A stretch of 34,501 nucleotides of DNA, from assembly GCA_016713125.1 (NCBI GenBank), contig JADJPT010000030.1:1-34501 (forward strand), given 5' to 3'. Source of the DNA: Betaproteobacteria bacterium (lineage in GTDB: Bacteria; Pseudomonadota; Gammaproteobacteria; Burkholderiales; SG8-39). Within the stretch, counting starts at the first letter, position 1, and every line of letters starts with the position of its first letter. Both the position numbers and the translations under genes were made by a program. The notes below the pieces were generated by a model that was not told where the DNA came from, made no database searches, and was given only the letters and a program-made list of their open reading frames with translations. Below are positions 33,338 through 34,501 of this stretch, piece after piece.

Positions 33338-34388
33338 CAGGGCTTCGCCGCGCCCTGACGCTTGAGGGCAGCCAGCGCAGCGACCGGGTCGAGGGCGACC
33401 TTCTCGCCGGGGGCGATGCCGGCCAGCAGCTCGATGCCGTCATCGCCGGCCGGCTCGCCCAGGCGCAGTTGCCGGAAGCGGATCACGCCCTGGGTGTCGA
33501 CCACATAGGCGCCGGCGACCTCGCTGCGATGGACCACCGCGCTGGCCGGAATCACCAGCTTGCTGGCCTTGCCTGCGGTGAAATGCACACGCGGGCGAAC
33601 TGGCCCGGATAGACTTCTTTGGGGCCGTCCGGCAACTCGATGCGCACCTGCGTGGTGTGGGTGCGCGGATCGGCCGAGGGCAGGATCACGATACGTGCGG
33701 CCGGCACGCGTTGCGCGAGGGCCGGGATCTCGACGCTGGCCGTCGCCCCGCCGCGGATATCGGCGATCCTCGCCTGCGGCACGTAGGCCACGGCGCGAAG
33801 ATCCTTAGGGTCGTACATGCTGAACAGCGGCTTTCCGGGTTGCGCCATCTCGCCCAGTTCCGTGAGTCGTTCGGCCACCACTCCGGCATAGGGCGCCGTG
33901 ATCAGCGTGTGACCCTGCACCGTCACCGCCTGCGAGGTCGAGGCGCGCGCCGCGGCCAGCTGTGCGCGGGCGGCGTCGTAATCCGCCTGCGCCTTGTCCA
34001 GCGCGGCCTTGCTGATGAAGTTCTGCGCGACGAGCTTCTGCGTGCGTTCCAGGCTGGCGCGTGCATTGCCGAGGTCGGCCTCGGCCCGTGCCGTCTGCGC
34101 CCGGCCTGCGGCCACGCCCTGCGCGGCTTCCCGCTCGTCGATGCGTGCCAGCACCTGGCCTTTGGTCACCGCGTCACCGGCGTTGACGCGCAACTCGACC
34201 ACCCGGCCGGCAACCTGCGCGGCCAGCGTGGCTGCGCGGACCGCCTCGATCACGCCGTCGGCCGCGTAGGTCCGCCCGACCTCGCGTATCTCCACCGCCG
34301 CGGTGGCCAGGTTCTGCGCTGCGGCAGGGGCGACCGCCGCGGCGATGAGCAGCGCGAGCGAAGCGGGAAGCAGGCGGCTGATGTTCAT
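33337..34388 (-). CDS. RND periplasmic adaptor (membrane-fusion protein), frameshifted
   Basis: The adaptor links the permease to an outer-membrane channel. Its signal peptide is LLPASLALLIAAAVAPAAAQ. The barrel-sandwich half-motif AQVAGRVVELRVNAGDAVTK (about 50-69) is followed by a helical hairpin rich in Ala/Gln (AGRAQTARAEADLGNARASL). The second lipoyl half is TLITAPYAGVVAERLTELGE, and the beta-barrel follows. At 33586-33590 (CACAC) two extra bases shift the frame: the first part ends soon after GQFARV, and the rest reads HFTAGKASKLVIPASAV to the stop at 33337. The corrected length is 349 residues. ATG 34388 was preferred to 34433 because the latter overlaps the upstream gene and precedes the signal peptide. 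No outer-membrane TolC-type gene is present. Confidence 0.88.
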
Positions 34389-34405
34389 CACGTTCCTCGT
34401 CTGCT

Positions 34406-34501
34406 TCACGCGGCGATGCTGCGTTCGACCCATTGGCGGAACTCGCGCGCCGGCAGCGCGCCGCTCATGCGCGCGACCTCGCGTCCGGCCTGGAACACCG
34501 C
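34406..34501 (-). CDS. Thioredoxin-like protein, C-terminal 31 residues only
   Basis: A frame open from the right edge ends at TGA 34408-34406. It encodes AVFQAGREVARMSGALPARE and then FRQWVERSIAA. This matches the last strand and helix of thioredoxins, where a phrase like FKDGKEVDRLVGALPKSEL is followed by a short helix with Trp. The active site lies outside the window, so the redox motif cannot be checked. It ends 17 bp before the adaptor start on the same strand and is probably part of the same efflux/persulfide operon. The identification rests on a short segment. Confidence 0.6.
   Translation of the reverse strand, partial: AVFQAGREVARMSGALPAREFRQWVERSIAA

Overview
The window is GC-rich, densely coding DNA that reads as a betaproteobacterial chromosome segment (Burkholderiales or Rhodocyclales type). 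Supporting this are two tripartite-tricarboxylate (Bug-type) binding proteins, a CoA-dependent anthranilate gene set like that of Azoarcus, a two-domain polyphosphate:AMP phosphotransferase, and an Rnk protein. The assignment is inferred from gene families only. No rRNA, tRNA, CRISPR array, IS element or phage gene was seen.

Layout. (1) 1-4.0 kb: a glycerate 2-kinase cut by the left edge, a divergent TIGR04222-type membrane protein, then a minus-strand pair of gentisate 1,2-dioxygenase and an arylformamidase-like hydrolase. (2) 4.1-6.4 kb: an IlvD/Edd-family sugar-acid dehydratase and a small exported protein. (3) 6.5-14.3 kb: one tightly overlapping plus-strand operon, MarR - crotonase - acyl-CoA dehydrogenase - exported protein - 2-aminobenzoate-CoA ligase - Rid-family protein - 2-aminobenzoyl-CoA monooxygenase/reductase. 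This is the clearest pathway in the window: anthranilate is activated to its CoA thioester, then hydroxylated and reduced, and the products pass to beta-oxidation-like enzymes. (4) 14.5-18.3 kb: housekeeping genes pepE, tag, a small exported protein, polyphosphate:AMP phosphotransferase and rnk. (5) 18.7-25.5 kb: a seven-gene minus-strand operon (Bug protein - 3-hydroxyisobutyrate-dehydrogenase-like - alpha/beta hydrolase - Bug protein - DapA-like aldolase - LeuC-like - LeuD-like) closed by an intrinsic terminator. It looks like a catabolic operon for an organic acid rather than leucine synthesis. (6) 25.6-28.0 kb: divergent to it, an FMN 2-hydroxyacid dehydrogenase and a 3-hydroxybenzoate-6-monooxygenase-like flavoprotein. 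(7) 28.5-34.5 kb: a minus-strand operon of thioredoxin-like (partial) - RND adaptor - RND permease - DUF2892 protein - ETHE1-like persulfide dioxygenase - OsmC, suggesting efflux coupled to reactive-sulfur handling.

The parts may connect. Formamidase products lead through kynurenine toward anthranilate, which region 3 degrades. The flavin monooxygenase of region 6 could make gentisate for the dioxygenase of region 1. The LeuCD-like pair of region 5 could hydrate a gentisate-derived dicarboxylate such as maleate. These links are inference.

A striking property is the number of reading-frame breaks. At least nine small indels, and probably a tenth in rnk, interrupt otherwise well-conserved genes: glycerate kinase, gentisate dioxygenase, an exported protein (8-bp tandem duplication), polyphosphate:AMP phosphotransferase, FMN dehydrogenase, RND permease (three) and RND adaptor. 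Many lie in short homopolymers or dinucleotide repeats, so sequencing or assembly error is the first explanation. Frameshifted genes are annotated over their full reconstructed span.
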